A DNA stretch of 64,000 bases from contig NZ_JPOS01000098.1 in the NCBI RefSeq assembly GCF_000759025.1, positions 1 to 64,000 on the forward strand, in the 5' to 3' direction. This stretch comes from Phaeodactylibacter xiamenensis. Lineage in GTDB: Bacteria > Bacteroidota > Bacteroidia > Chitinophagales > Saprospiraceae. A program made the translations under genes and the position numbers. Positions within the stretch are counted from its first letter, which is position 1, and every line of letters begins with the position of its first letter. This document shows positions 42,091 to 50,493 of the stretch, piece after piece. The notes beneath the pieces were generated by a model, which did not search any database, was not told where the DNA came from, and saw only the letters and a list, made by a program, of their open reading frames with translations.

Positions 42091-43302
42091 ATGAAAATTG
42101 GCATTATCCGTGAGGGTAAAATCCCGCCAGACTCCCGCGTTCCGCTCATTCCTGAACAATGTGCCTCCATTATGGGAAAGTATGAAGGTGTGGATATCGT
42201 CGTTCAGCCTTCCCCGGGGCGCTGCTACCCGGATGAGGCCTACCGGCACCAAAACATAAGGCTGACAGAGGATATGCAGTCCTGTCAGGTACTGATGGGC
42301 GTCAAGGAAGTGCCCGTTGACCAGCTGATCCCCAACAAAACTTATTTCTTTTTCTCTCATACCATCAAGGAGCAATCTTATAACCGGAGGCTCCTGCAGG
42401 CGGTCCTGGAAAAAAATATCCGCCTGATCGACTACGAAGTCCTGACCGATGACCGGGGCAAGCGCCTGATTGCCTTTGGTAAATTTGCTGGCATGGTAGG
42501 CGCCCATAATGGCATTTTGACGTACGGAAAGCGCACCGGGCTGTTCGACCTGATCCGCATGAAAGACTGCCTCGATTATGCCGAAGCCCGCCAAATTTAT
42601 AAACGGATGCAATGGCCCCCTATGAAGGTCGTGCTGACCGGTACCGGACGGGTAGGCAAAGGTGCGGTCCTCGTTTTGCGCGATATGGGGCTGCGCGAAG
42701 TGGAGCCTGATGACTTCCTGAACAACAGCTACGACGAAGCCGTATTCACCGTGCTGGCCTGCGCCGATTATGCTGCCCGCAAGGACGGAAAGCCCTTTCG
42801 AAAGCAGGATTTCTACGAAAACCCAGCTGCTTATAAAAGCATATTCGGGCCCTATGCTGCCGCGGCCGACGTGATGATCAATGGCATCTACTGGGACAAC
42901 GAAGCCCCCGCCTTTTTCACAAAAGAAGATATGCAGGCGCCAGACTTCAACATTCAGGTCATTGCGGATGTAACCTGCGATATTGCACCGGTTTCCTCCA
43001 TCCCCTCAACCCTGCGGCCCAGTACCATACCGGAGCCCGTCTTCGGTTTTGATCCGTCTACCGGAACCGAAACGCCCCCTTATCAGCCTGATGCAGTGGA
43101 CATGATGACGATTGACAACCTGCCTAATGAGCTGCCCCGGGATGCCTCCAAGGCTTTTGGGCAACAGTTTATGGACTATATTTTGCCCGAACTGTTGAAG
43201 CCGGACAGCAAAGTGATAGAGCGGGCTACCGTTGCAGCCGGCGGCAAACTAGGCCCTCACTTCCAATACCTGAAGGGGTACGTGGAGGACGTAAGTGCCT
43301 AA
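42091..43302 (+). CDS. alanine dehydrogenase/PNT-family, saccharopine dehydrogenase (Lys1)-like oxidoreductase
   Basis: This 403-residue cytoplasmic NAD(P)-dependent dehydrogenase has the N-terminal AlaDh/PNT domain ([20 protein letters not shown]), the segment [20 protein letters not shown] and [21 protein letters not shown] Rossmann motif follows ([17 protein letters not shown], about residues 180-196), then [20 protein letters not shown]. Overall order is that of lysine-forming saccharopine dehydrogenases and close Bacteroidota relatives often called alanine dehydrogenase. The fingerprint is GxGxxG-like (GTGRVG). Which amino acid it handles cannot be decided. Its stop overlaps the convergent purC stop by four bases. 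Confidence 0.75.
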   Translation: MKIGIIREGKIPPDSRVPLIPEQCASIMGKYEGVDIVVQPSPGRCYPDEAYRHQNIRLTEDMQSCQVLMGVKEVPVDQLIPNKTYFFFSHTIKEQSYNRRLLQAVLEKNIRLIDYEVLTDDRGKRLIAFGKFAGMVGAHNGILTYGKRTGLFDLIRMKDCLDYAEARQIYKRMQWPPMKVVLTGTGRVGKGAVLVLRDMGLREVEPDDFLNNSYDEAVFTVLACADYAARKDGKPFRKQDFYENPAAYKSIFGPYAAAADVMINGIYWDNEAPAFFTKEDMQAPDFNIQVIADVTCDIAPVSSIPSTLRPSTIPEPVFGFDPSTGTETPPYQPDAVDMMTIDNLPNELPRDASKAFGQQFMDYILPELLKPDSKVIERATVAAGGKLGPHFQYLKGYVEDVSA

Positions 43303-44252
43303 GCTTTTTTCAGGTAAGCCAGGACATTGCGCTCAATGCGGTCTTCAATACCCCTTGTATCAGTGCGTTCAAAGGTTAGTCCGGTGATGCGCTCATAGAG
43401 CTCAATGTACCGCGCTGAGACTTCTTCAATGAATGCATCCGGCATAATGGGCATGATCTGGCCCTCTTTGCCCTGAAAGCCGTGCGACATGAGCCACTCA
43501 CGCACGAATTCCTTGCTGAGCTGTTTCTGCCGCTCGCCTTGTTGCTGCCGCTCATCATACCCTTCTGCGTAGTAGTAGCGGGAGCTGTCCGGCGTATGGA
43601 TTTCATCAATGAGGTAAATCTTACCGTCCCGCTTGCCAAATTCGTACTTCGTGTCCACCAATAGCAGCCCTTGCTTTGCAGCCATCTCTGTGCCCCGCTG
43701 AAAAAGCGCCCGGGTGTACTGCTCGAGTTGAATGTAGTCGGCTTCGCTCACAATGCCCTGTGCGATGATCTCTTCCCGGCTGATATCCTCGTCATGCCCT
43801 TCCTCTGCTTTGGTCGCAGGAGTGATAATGGGCGCCGGGAACCGGTCGCTTTCCTTCATCCCTTCCGGCATAGGGACACCGCACAATTCGCGCTTACCGG
43901 ATTTGTACTCCCGCCAGGCATGCCCCGCCAGATAACCGCGGATTACCATCTCCACTTTGAAAGGCTCACAGGCTGCCCCTACTGCCACGTTGGGATCGGG
44001 CACGGCCTCCAGCCAGTTGGGCACAATATCGGCTGTAGCCTGCAAAAAATGGGTGGCGACCTGATTCAGCACCTGCCCTTTGTAAGGAATGGGGCGGGGC
44101 AGTACATAATCGAATGCAGAGATACGGTCGGAAGCAACCATTACCAACTTTTCACCTACTGTGTAGACATCGCGCACCTTCCCGCGATAAAACGCCGTTT
44201 GGCCCGGTAAATTCATATGCGTTTCCAGTACAGCATCAGCTAGATTAGACAT
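43299..44252 (-). CDS. purC: phosphoribosylaminoimidazole-succinocarboxamide synthase
   Basis: SAICAR synthase, the ATP- and aspartate-dependent step of purine synthesis. The 317-residue length matches the longer (yeast Ade1-like) type common in Bacteroidota. Motifs: [98 protein letters not shown] then [17 protein letters not shown]. It is alone here, while purD is 17 kb away at 61033. It has a good promoter box upstream and converges with the dehydrogenase gene. Confidence 0.95.
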   Translation of the reverse strand: MSNLADAVLETHMNLPGQTAFYRGKVRDVYTVGEKLVMVASDRISAFDYVLPRPIPYKGQVLNQVATHFLQATADIVPNWLEAVPDPNVAVGAACEPFKVEMVIRGYLAGHAWREYKSGKRELCGVPMPEGMKESDRFPAPIITPATKAEEGHDEDISREEIIAQGIVSEADYIQLEQYTRALFQRGTEMAAKQGLLLVDTKYEFGKRDGKIYLIDEIHTPDSSRYYYAEGYDERQQQGERQKQLSKEFVREWLMSHGFQGKEGQIMPIMPDAFIEEVSARYIELYERITGLTFERTDTRGIEDRIERNVLAYLKKA

Positions 44253-44268
44253 TGGCTCAGATTTTTGG

Positions 44269-44276
44269 CAAAGGTA
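44269..44276 (-). promoter_or_regulatory. Bacteroidota -7 box (TACCTTTG) for purC
   Basis: On the minus strand TACCTTTG matches TAnnTTTG and lies 16 bases upstream of the ATG at 44252. Confidence 0.55.
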
Positions 44277-44397
44277 AATACAATTTTGAAAGCAAATTAC
44301 CCGGAGCCCCCTTCAATCTGCTATATTCAGGTCTTAAAACAGGGAAAAGCGAACCATATACTACTGCGCTTGCCCACTCAAAACCATCGGAAGAATA

Positions 44398-47300
44398 ATG
44401 AAAAACCGGACTACAACCCTACTTTTGCTAATCCTTAGCATCCCCGCCTTATTAACGGCTCAGCAACGTACTTTCCCCGCCGAGCGGAGCACTGCTGAAT
44501 TTTTAGGCAAAAGCCCTGCCCTTACAGAACTTGCTGACTTCAGCCGGGACCGCACCGGAAAGGCTAAACTTCGCAAGGTGATCCCAAAGGAAATCCCAAA
44601 CTTCACCCAGCGCCAGCATATTCCGCGCAACGCCGCAGCTACGGCACTACCTAAGGGCCCTGACCCCAGATTCGAAGCCCAGCAACTACGCAGCCAAAAC
44701 CTGATGGTGGAGCCGTCGATCGTATTCGAAGGCATCGACCGGCCAGCCTCCGGTGGAATTACCCCTCCAGACCCCTGCGGCGACCTCAATGGCAAGCACT
44801 ACATCCAAATGGCTAACTCCAGCGGAGGGGCTACTTTGCGCGTCTATGACCTTGAGGGTAACCTGACCCTTAACCTACCTTCACTCTCTGCACTTTGGGC
44901 CGAGTTTGGTGTTTCCGGCCTCGGCGACCCCATCGTGCTCTGGGACCATGCCGCAGAACGGTGGATGATCTCGGAATTCCAGGATTTTGGGGGCAATGCC
45001 CTCCTCGTGGCTGTCTCAGTGACGGATGACCCGGCGGGCGAGTGGTATGCCTACCGCTTTCAAACGCCAAGCTTCCCGGATTATCCCAAGTATTCCATTT
45101 GGCATAACGCCTACCTCGTCACCACCAACGAGCCTTCTGATGATAATGTGCCGATCTATGCCCTGGAGCGCGGAGCCATGCTTCAGGGAGCCGAACCCGG
45201 TGTGCAGCGCCTGGGCATCCCAAAATTTCCCGGCGGAGGTTTCCAGGTCGCTACCCCGGTAGACTGGGACGGCAACAATCCTCCACCTACTGATGCACCT
45301 GGCTACGTGGTAAGAATGTACGATGATGCCTGGGATGGCGGGCAGGATAAAGTGGAATTGTGGGAAGTCCACCTCGACTGGGCAGATGATGCCGCCAACT
45401 TTGTGTCTGGCCCCTCAGATATGGTTGGGGCGCCCTTTGATGCTGAAATCTGCCCCAACGGAAGCTTCTTTGACTGCATAGAACAACCGAACGGGCAACT
45501 GGTGGACGGCCTTAAGGACATCATTCTCCATCGGGTGCCCTACCTCAACTTCGGCTCCCACGAATCCATCCTCCTTCATTTCGCGGTGGATGTAGACGGC
45601 ATGGACCGGGCGGGGCTGCGCTGGATGGAGCTCCGGAAGAGCGGCAACAGTGACTGGTCCATTTACCAGGAAGGCACCTACAGTAAAGATGACGGGTTAA
45701 GCCGGTTTGCCGGTGGTATTTCCATGGATTTCAACGGCAACATCCTCATGGCCTATTCTGTTGGCGGGCCCACCCGGGACCTCTCCCTGCGTTACACCGG
45801 CCGCCTCAACGGAGACCCCCTGGGCATCATGACGGTGGAAGAATACGAATTTGCCGAAGGGCTCAGCTCACAGAATGGTGCCCGCTGGGGAGACTATGCG
45901 GCTATGGCCATTGACCCCCTGACCGGTACCGATTTCTGGTTCACCGGCGAATACATGGGGCCGGATGGGCTTTGGAGTACCAAAATCATGTCTGCAAAGC
46001 TCCGCCGGGACTCCAACGATGTGGGTATCCAAGCCCTCACCTCACCGCAGTCCTCCGGCTACCTCACTGATGCAGAACCGGTGCAGGTAGCCGTGCGGAA
46101 TTTTGGCTACAAGCCTATGTCTGGCTACACCGTAGGCTTCCAGTTTGAAAACGGTATGGTTTTCACCGATACCATTATGGATACGCTCGCCTCAGACAGC
46201 GTGTACCTTCATACGTTTGCGGAAACCGTAAATATGACGCCGATCGACTCTTATGATTTTCTGCTTTTCACCAGCCACCCGCTGGATACCGCTAACTTTA
46301 ACGATACCCTCCGGGTGCAGGTAGAACAGCTCCCCCGTAATGATGTCGCCATTGCCGAAGTGCTGGGCCTTGAGCAGAATGTCTGCGACACCTCAGCCCT
46401 GGTTGAGATTGTCATTCAGAATGCCGGCGTGGATACCCTCTTCTCTGCCTTTATCTCCACCGGGCTAAATGGAATGATTGGTGATGATATCGAATGGGAA
46501 GGCAGTCTGGCTCCCGGAGCCACAGAAACCATCGTTATTGAGCTTTCACCACTTAACAACGGCATCAACGAATTTGCCGTAAGCGTGGGCTTCCCCAATG
46601 AGGTCAATGACGAAAATCAGACCAACGACAGCCGGGAAATACAGTTTGAAGCGGTACTCGATGGGCAGGAAGTTACCGTGCGCCTGCTGACAGACTCCTA
46701 TCCGGAGGAAACCTCTTGGGAAATCCGTGACCTTATGGGTAATATTATCGCCGAAGGAGGGCCCTATGAGGAACAAATCACGCTGGAAGAAGCCAAATTT
46801 TGCCTGCCAGATGCCTGTTACCTGTTTATCCTCTATGACAGCTGGGGCGACGGCCTGATCGGCCCACCTGCCGGTGATTTTGAAATCGTTGATGGAGAAG
46901 GAAACATCCTTGCCCAACTTGGGGACGACATCAACTTTGGCACACAGACACAGCGTACCTTCTGCGCAACCTTCAGCTGCCTCCTCTCCATTGACCCATC
47001 AATAGTTAATGAGTCTGCGCCTGGTGCAGAGGACGGCAGCATCATCCTCAACCTCTCCAACGGAATAGAGAACTTTGAATACAGTATCAATGGCGGAGAC
47101 ACTTTCCAGAGCAGTCCGGTATTTTCTAATCTCCCCGGCGGAACGTACGAGTGTGTGGGCCGGGATGTCAATGGCTGCCTGGCAGATACAATTGTGACCC
47201 TGGCAACCTGCGCCCTTGAGCTGTCGGCGGAGGTTACTAATGCTACCGAGGGCCAGCCAAACGGCAGTATTCTGGTCAATGTAAACGGCGGGCAAGGCGA

Positions 47301-47715
47301 CCTGACTTACCAAATTGGCAATGGCACCCTTCAAGACAGTAATTTATTTGAAGGGCTAGCCCCCGGTAACTATACGATCAGGGTACGCGACGGAGCAGGG
47401 TGTGAGCAAAGCCTGCTGGTAATGGTCGAGATGACCTCTTCCCTTAGTCACACCTTCTTCGGAAAAGAAGTGAAGCTTTATCCTAACCCAACCGATGGCT
47501 TTGTGCAGGTGGAAATCCGCGGACTGGACAATACTAATTTCCTGCCTGTCCGGATTATCAATACCTCAGGACAGACGGTACGGCATGCCCGGCTGGTCAA
47601 CTATGGCGAAATTACCCGCGGCATTGTATCTTTGTATGACCTGCCAGCCGGCACTTACTTTTTACGGTTTGAGCATGAAGAACTGCCCAGGCTGTTTAAA
47701 GCTGTTAAGCAATAA
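44398..47715 (+). CDS. large T9SS-sorted surface protein with SprB-like repeats
   Basis: This 1,105-residue exported protein has a signal peptide ending near ALLTAQ. Residues ~90-540 form a conserved exported domain (SIVFEGIDRPASGGITPPDP, HYIQMANSSGGATLRVYDL, RWGDYAAMAIDPLTGTDFWF). The CARDB-like part (~545-770: VAVRNFGYKPMSGYTVGF, IVIQNAGVDTLFSAF) is typical of adhesion modules. Residues ~770-855 (CYLFILYDSWGDGLIGPPAG) match the 'DSWGDGW' strand motif. Two SprB-like repeats follow (~860-1010; FEYSINGGDTFQSSPVFSN, LPGGTYECVGRD). A T9SS type A domain starts at LYPNPTDGFVQVEI (~1028). Likely surface adhesin or gliding-associated; unproven. Confidence 0.82.
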   Translation: MKNRTTTLLLLILSIPALLTAQQRTFPAERSTAEFLGKSPALTELADFSRDRTGKAKLRKVIPKEIPNFTQRQHIPRNAAATALPKGPDPRFEAQQLRSQNLMVEPSIVFEGIDRPASGGITPPDPCGDLNGKHYIQMANSSGGATLRVYDLEGNLTLNLPSLSALWAEFGVSGLGDPIVLWDHAAERWMISEFQDFGGNALLVAVSVTDDPAGEWYAYRFQTPSFPDYPKYSIWHNAYLVTTNEPSDDNVPIYALERGAMLQGAEPGVQRLGIPKFPGGGFQVATPVDWDGNNPPPTDAPGYVVRMYDDAWDGGQDKVELWEVHLDWADDAANFVSGPSDMVGAPFDAEICPNGSFFDCIEQPNGQLVDGLKDIILHRVPYLNFGSHESILLHFAVDVDGMDRAGLRWMELRKSGNSDWSIYQEGTYSKDDGLSRFAGGISMDFNGNILMAYSVGGPTRDLSLRYTGRLNGDPLGIMTVEEYEFAEGLSSQNGARWGDYAAMAIDPLTGTDFWFTGEYMGPDGLWSTKIMSAKLRRDSNDVGIQALTSPQSSGYLTDAEPVQVAVRNFGYKPMSGYTVGFQFENGMVFTDTIMDTLASDSVYLHTFAETVNMTPIDSYDFLLFTSHPLDTANFNDTLRVQVEQLPRNDVAIAEVLGLEQNVCDTSALVEIVIQNAGVDTLFSAFISTGLNGMIGDDIEWEGSLAPGATETIVIELSPLNNGINEFAVSVGFPNEVNDENQTNDSREIQFEAVLDGQEVTVRLLTDSYPEETSWEIRDLMGNIIAEGGPYEEQITLEEAKFCLPDACYLFILYDSWGDGLIGPPAGDFEIVDGEGNILAQLGDDINFGTQTQRTFCATFSCLLSIDPSIVNESAPGAEDGSIILNLSNGIENFEYSINGGDTFQSSPVFSNLPGGTYECVGRDVNGCLADTIVTLATCALELSAEVTNATEGQPNGSILVNVNGGQGDLTYQIGNGTLQDSNLFEGLAPGNYTIRVRDGAGCEQSLLVMVEMTSSLSHTFFGKEVKLYPNPTDGFVQVEIRGLDNTNFLPVRIINTSGQTVRHARLVNYGEITRGIVSLYDLPAGTYFLRFEHEELPRLFKAVKQ

Positions 47716-47722
47716 AATACAG

Positions 47723-47768
47723 AGGATAACAGAGGCTGGCTAAAAGGTCGCTGTTATCCTTTGTTTGA
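47723..47768 (+). terminator. intrinsic terminator after the SprB-like gene
   Basis: AGGATAACAG (47723-47732) pairs with CTGTTATCCT (47751-47760) and is followed by TTGTTTGA. Confidence 0.65.
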
Positions 47769-47801
47769 TTTACATAAACCCCAAAATTCAAACCATTTAT
47801 C

Positions 47802-48236
47802 ATGCGAAAACTAATCCTGGTTATTGTCTTATTTACCGCTTCCAAAAGCCTCCTTAGTGCACAAACTGATGTCAGTATCTCGCCATTTGGCCTGCTGATT
47901 CCAGCCTTTGTTGGGACAGTAGAAGTCCCCGTCGCTGATTACATTGGGCTCGAAGGCTATCTCCTGGCAATTGAAGGTGGTGCTGTTGCCAACCTGAATG
48001 GCCGTTACTACCTAAATCCCAAACGGGGCTACGATGGATTCAACATCGGCATCTTCGTTGGAGGGGCTACGGAATTAGGTGTCGGGCCAGGCTTTACCTT
48101 TGGTTATAAGACTGTTTCTGAAAGGGGGTTACTCTTTGATGTGGGCTTTGGTATCGGGCGTTCACTCTCGGATGGAGGCCTGCCATTGCCCTATGCGAAA
48201 CTCAACTTTGGCTACCGTTTTCAAAAGAGGGACTGA
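47802..48236 (+). CDS. small outer-membrane-type beta protein, unassigned
   Basis: The 144-residue product has a signal peptide (MRKLILVIVLFTASKSLLSAQ). The mature part is rich in Gly and aromatic residues with alternating strands (VSISPFGLLIPAFVGTVEV, GLEGYLLAIEGGAVANLNGR, NIGIFVGGATELGVGPGFTF) and a terminal Phe/Tyr-bearing strand (LNFGYRFQKRD). This suggests a small beta-barrel of the DUF3575-like type. Its stop overlaps the ATG of pxpA (TGATG), so it is co-transcribed with the 5-oxoprolinase genes. A link to uptake of the substrate is an inference from position only. Confidence 0.65.
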   Translation: MRKLILVIVLFTASKSLLSAQTDVSISPFGLLIPAFVGTVEVPVADYIGLEGYLLAIEGGAVANLNGRYYLNPKRGYDGFNIGIFVGGATELGVGPGFTFGYKTVSERGLLFDVGFGIGRSLSDGGLPLPYAKLNFGYRFQKRD

Positions 48237-48994
48237 TGCGGCATGCGGCAGACCTTAACGCCGACCTGGGCGAAAGCACCCGCACCAAACGCTTCCCGCA
48301 CGAAGCGGAGATCTTTCCCTACCTGTCCTCCTGCAATATCGCCTGCGGTTTCCATGGTGGAGACCCGGTCTACATGGAAAAGGCTATCCGGCAGGCTCTA
48401 AAACATGGCTTACGCATCGGTGCCCACCCCTCCTACCCCGGCCGGGAAAACTTTGGCCGGATGCCTATGGAGTTACCGGAAGCGGAGCTACAGGCGATGC
48501 TCCGTTATCAGGTCAGTGCCCTTAAAGGTATGGTGGAAAGTCTCGGTGGGCAATTGTCGTATGTCAAACCCCACGGTGCGCTGTACCACACACTCTGCAG
48601 GGATGAAAGGCAGGCTCAGCTCGCTGTGGCGGTCTTCCATTCCATTGACCCTAATTTACAAGTGATGGGGCTACCTGATTCTGCACTTGCCCGGTCTGCC
48701 AGCGATGCCGGTTTGGGCTATATCCGGGAAGGCTTTGCCGACCGCCGCTATGCCGCCGACGGGCAGTTGCTGAGCAGAAAGCAATCAGGGGCAGTCCTCC
48801 GCGACCCTGCTAAAGTCGTCGAACAAGTCCGCCAAATCCTGATGGAAGGGATGGTCACCAGCAATACCGGTGCCCGCCTGCCTCTTCAGGTCGATAGCCT
48901 CTGCATACACGGAGATAACCCCATGGCTGTACCCATACTGCAGGCACTCGACCACTTTTTCCGGCAATCGGGCATTCAAAAAGGCAACCTATGA
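48236..48994 (+). CDS. pxpA: 5-oxoprolinase subunit A (LamB/YcsF family)
   Basis: This is subunit A of the three-part prokaryotic ATP-dependent 5-oxoprolinase (PxpABC), which turns 5-oxo-L-proline into glutamate. The 252-residue length fits the family. Motifs: DLNADLGESTRTKR, SSCNIACGFHGGDPVYM, GAHPSYPGRENFGRMPMEL, VKPHGALYHTLCRD, FADRRYAADGQLLSRKQSG and SLCIHGDNPMAVPI. Its ATG overlaps the stop of the small beta-protein gene. It ends in an ATGA overlap with pxpB, so translation is likely coupled. Confidence 0.95.
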   Translation: MRHAADLNADLGESTRTKRFPHEAEIFPYLSSCNIACGFHGGDPVYMEKAIRQALKHGLRIGAHPSYPGRENFGRMPMELPEAELQAMLRYQVSALKGMVESLGGQLSYVKPHGALYHTLCRDERQAQLAVAVFHSIDPNLQVMGLPDSALARSASDAGLGYIREGFADRRYAADGQLLSRKQSGAVLRDPAKVVEQVRQILMEGMVTSNTGARLPLQVDSLCIHGDNPMAVPILQALDHFFRQSGIQKGNL

Positions 48995-49620
48995 CCCTCC
49001 AACCCTTTGGCGACCGTGCGCTGCTCATCAACTGGGAGCAACGCATAGACCCGGAGCTAAATGCCAAAGTGCATGCCTGGCAGCAAGCCATTGAGCAAGC
49101 GGCTATCAAAGGTGTGGAGTACAGTATTCCGGCCTACTGCTCCCTTACCGTGGTGTTCAATCCTATGCAAATTGCATTCGATACACTGGCTGAAAAAATC
49201 CAGGCTTTAAAAATCCCCGAACCATCTACCCGGCATGCCGGGCGTACCCTCGAAATCCCGGTGGATTACAATGGCGCCGATCTGCCGGAAGTCGCACAGC
49301 GCACCGGCCTTTCCGAACCGGAGCTCATCAGCCTGCACAGCAATCGTCCCTACCGGGTTTACCTGATTGGTTTTCTACCGGGCTTTCCCTATCTGGGCCC
49401 ATTGCCGGAAGCCCTCCACTGCCCACGCAAACAAACACCCCGGCAGTCCGTCCCCGCTGGAGCCGTTGGGCTGGCCGGGGCACAAACTGGCATTTATCCC
49501 TTTGAAGCACCGGGCGGATGGCAAATCATTGGGCAAACCTCCCTAAAAGTATTTGATGCCGAATCTGAGGATCCCTTCCTGCTGCGCCCCGGCGATACTG
49601 TCATTTTCAAACCGGTCTGA
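48991..49620 (+). CDS. pxpB: 5-oxoprolinase subunit B (KipI/PxpB)
   Basis: This 209-residue subunit B of 5-oxoprolinase has the family start LQPFGDRALLINWEQRIDPE, the central YSIPAYCSLTVVFNPMQIAF and the highly conserved YRVYLIGFLPGFPYLGPLPE, then PRQSVPAGAVGLAGAQTGIY and FEAPGGWQIIGQT. The overlap with pxpA (ATGA) and the three-base gap to pxpC show one operon. KipI homologues in Bacillus were first seen as sporulation-kinase inhibitors; the metabolic role is favoured by the complete A-B-C set. Confidence 0.95.
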   Translation: MTLQPFGDRALLINWEQRIDPELNAKVHAWQQAIEQAAIKGVEYSIPAYCSLTVVFNPMQIAFDTLAEKIQALKIPEPSTRHAGRTLEIPVDYNGADLPEVAQRTGLSEPELISLHSNRPYRVYLIGFLPGFPYLGPLPEALHCPRKQTPRQSVPAGAVGLAGAQTGIYPFEAPGGWQIIGQTSLKVFDAESEDPFLLRPGDTVIFKPV

Positions 49621-49623
49621 CCT

Positions 49624-50493
49624 ATGCTGGAAGTAGAAATCATATCGACCGGATTGTTTGATACGCTACAGGATGAAGGGCGTCCCGGCTATCAGTCACA
49701 AGGCGTGCCTTTGGGTGGTGCCATGGACCGGCAATCCGCAGCCCTGGCCAACCAATTGGTGGGCAATCCTCTTGGCACGCCGGTGGTGGAAAGCACACTC
49801 CTGGGCCCACGGCTCCGCTTTCTCGGTCCGGCACAGATTGCGCTGACGGGAGCATTGGTCCGCCCTACCCTAAATGGGCATCCCATGCCTCGTTACACTA
49901 CCGTAAATGTATCTCCTGAGGCCATTCTTAATATCGGAAGCATGAAGCAGGGTTGCCGTACCTATCTCGCCATCCGAGGTGATTGGCGGGTACAAAAATG
50001 GCTGGGCAGTTGCAGCCCGCCACCTTATCAGTCTGAGGTGCTTACACCAGATAGCCAACTGCAACCTGGCCAGCTTTTGAAGATTCAGAACACTCCGAAT
50101 ATCGAAATCCGGCAGTTTCCGCCACAGGATCACCCCATTTTTCCAAAAATCTGTGAAGTCAGGGTCTTTCCCGGGCCGGAGTGGGGGGCTTTTTCCGACT
50201 CAGCCAGGCAGTCCTTCCTGACTCAGCCCTTTACCCTAAGCAAAGATTCCAACCGGATGGGGCTGCGCCTAAAAGAACAATTACCGGAAGCAGAACACCT
50301 GCCCGGGCTCCTTTCTTCTGCTGTGCTGCCGGGAACAGTGCAAGTCCCGCCCTCTGGCCAGCCCATTATCCTGATGGCGGATGCACAGACGACCGGTGGC
50401 TACCTGCGGATTGCACAGGTCTCCACCAACGACTTACCCATACTGGCACAATGCCGCCCCGGAGATCAGGTTCAATTCAGGCTTCACGTTTAA
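49624..50493 (+). CDS. pxpC: 5-oxoprolinase subunit C (KipA/PxpC)
   Basis: This 289-residue subunit C (biotin-dependent carboxyltransferase-like fold) has the motifs LFDTLQDEGRPGYQSQGVPL, GGAMDRQSAALANQLVGNP, YLAIRGDWRVQKWLGS, VFPGPEWGAFSDSARQSFL, SNRMGLRLKEQLPE and QPIILMADAQTTGGYLRIAQ. It follows pxpB after three bases and is the last gene of the operon. Its stop overlaps the convergent beta-helix gene stop by four bases (TTAA), leaving no room for a separate terminator. Confidence 0.94.
   Translation: MLEVEIISTGLFDTLQDEGRPGYQSQGVPLGGAMDRQSAALANQLVGNPLGTPVVESTLLGPRLRFLGPAQIALTGALVRPTLNGHPMPRYTTVNVSPEAILNIGSMKQGCRTYLAIRGDWRVQKWLGSCSPPPYQSEVLTPDSQLQPGQLLKIQNTPNIEIRQFPPQDHPIFPKICEVRVFPGPEWGAFSDSARQSFLTQPFTLSKDSNRMGLRLKEQLPEAEHLPGLLSSAVLPGTVQVPPSGQPIILMADAQTTGGYLRIAQVSTNDLPILAQCRPGDQVQFRLHV

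Noticed and set aside
43299-43302. Four-base convergent overlap as a special regulatory feature
   Set aside because: Overlapping stops of convergent genes (also at 50490-50493) are common in compact genomes, and no structure was seen there.
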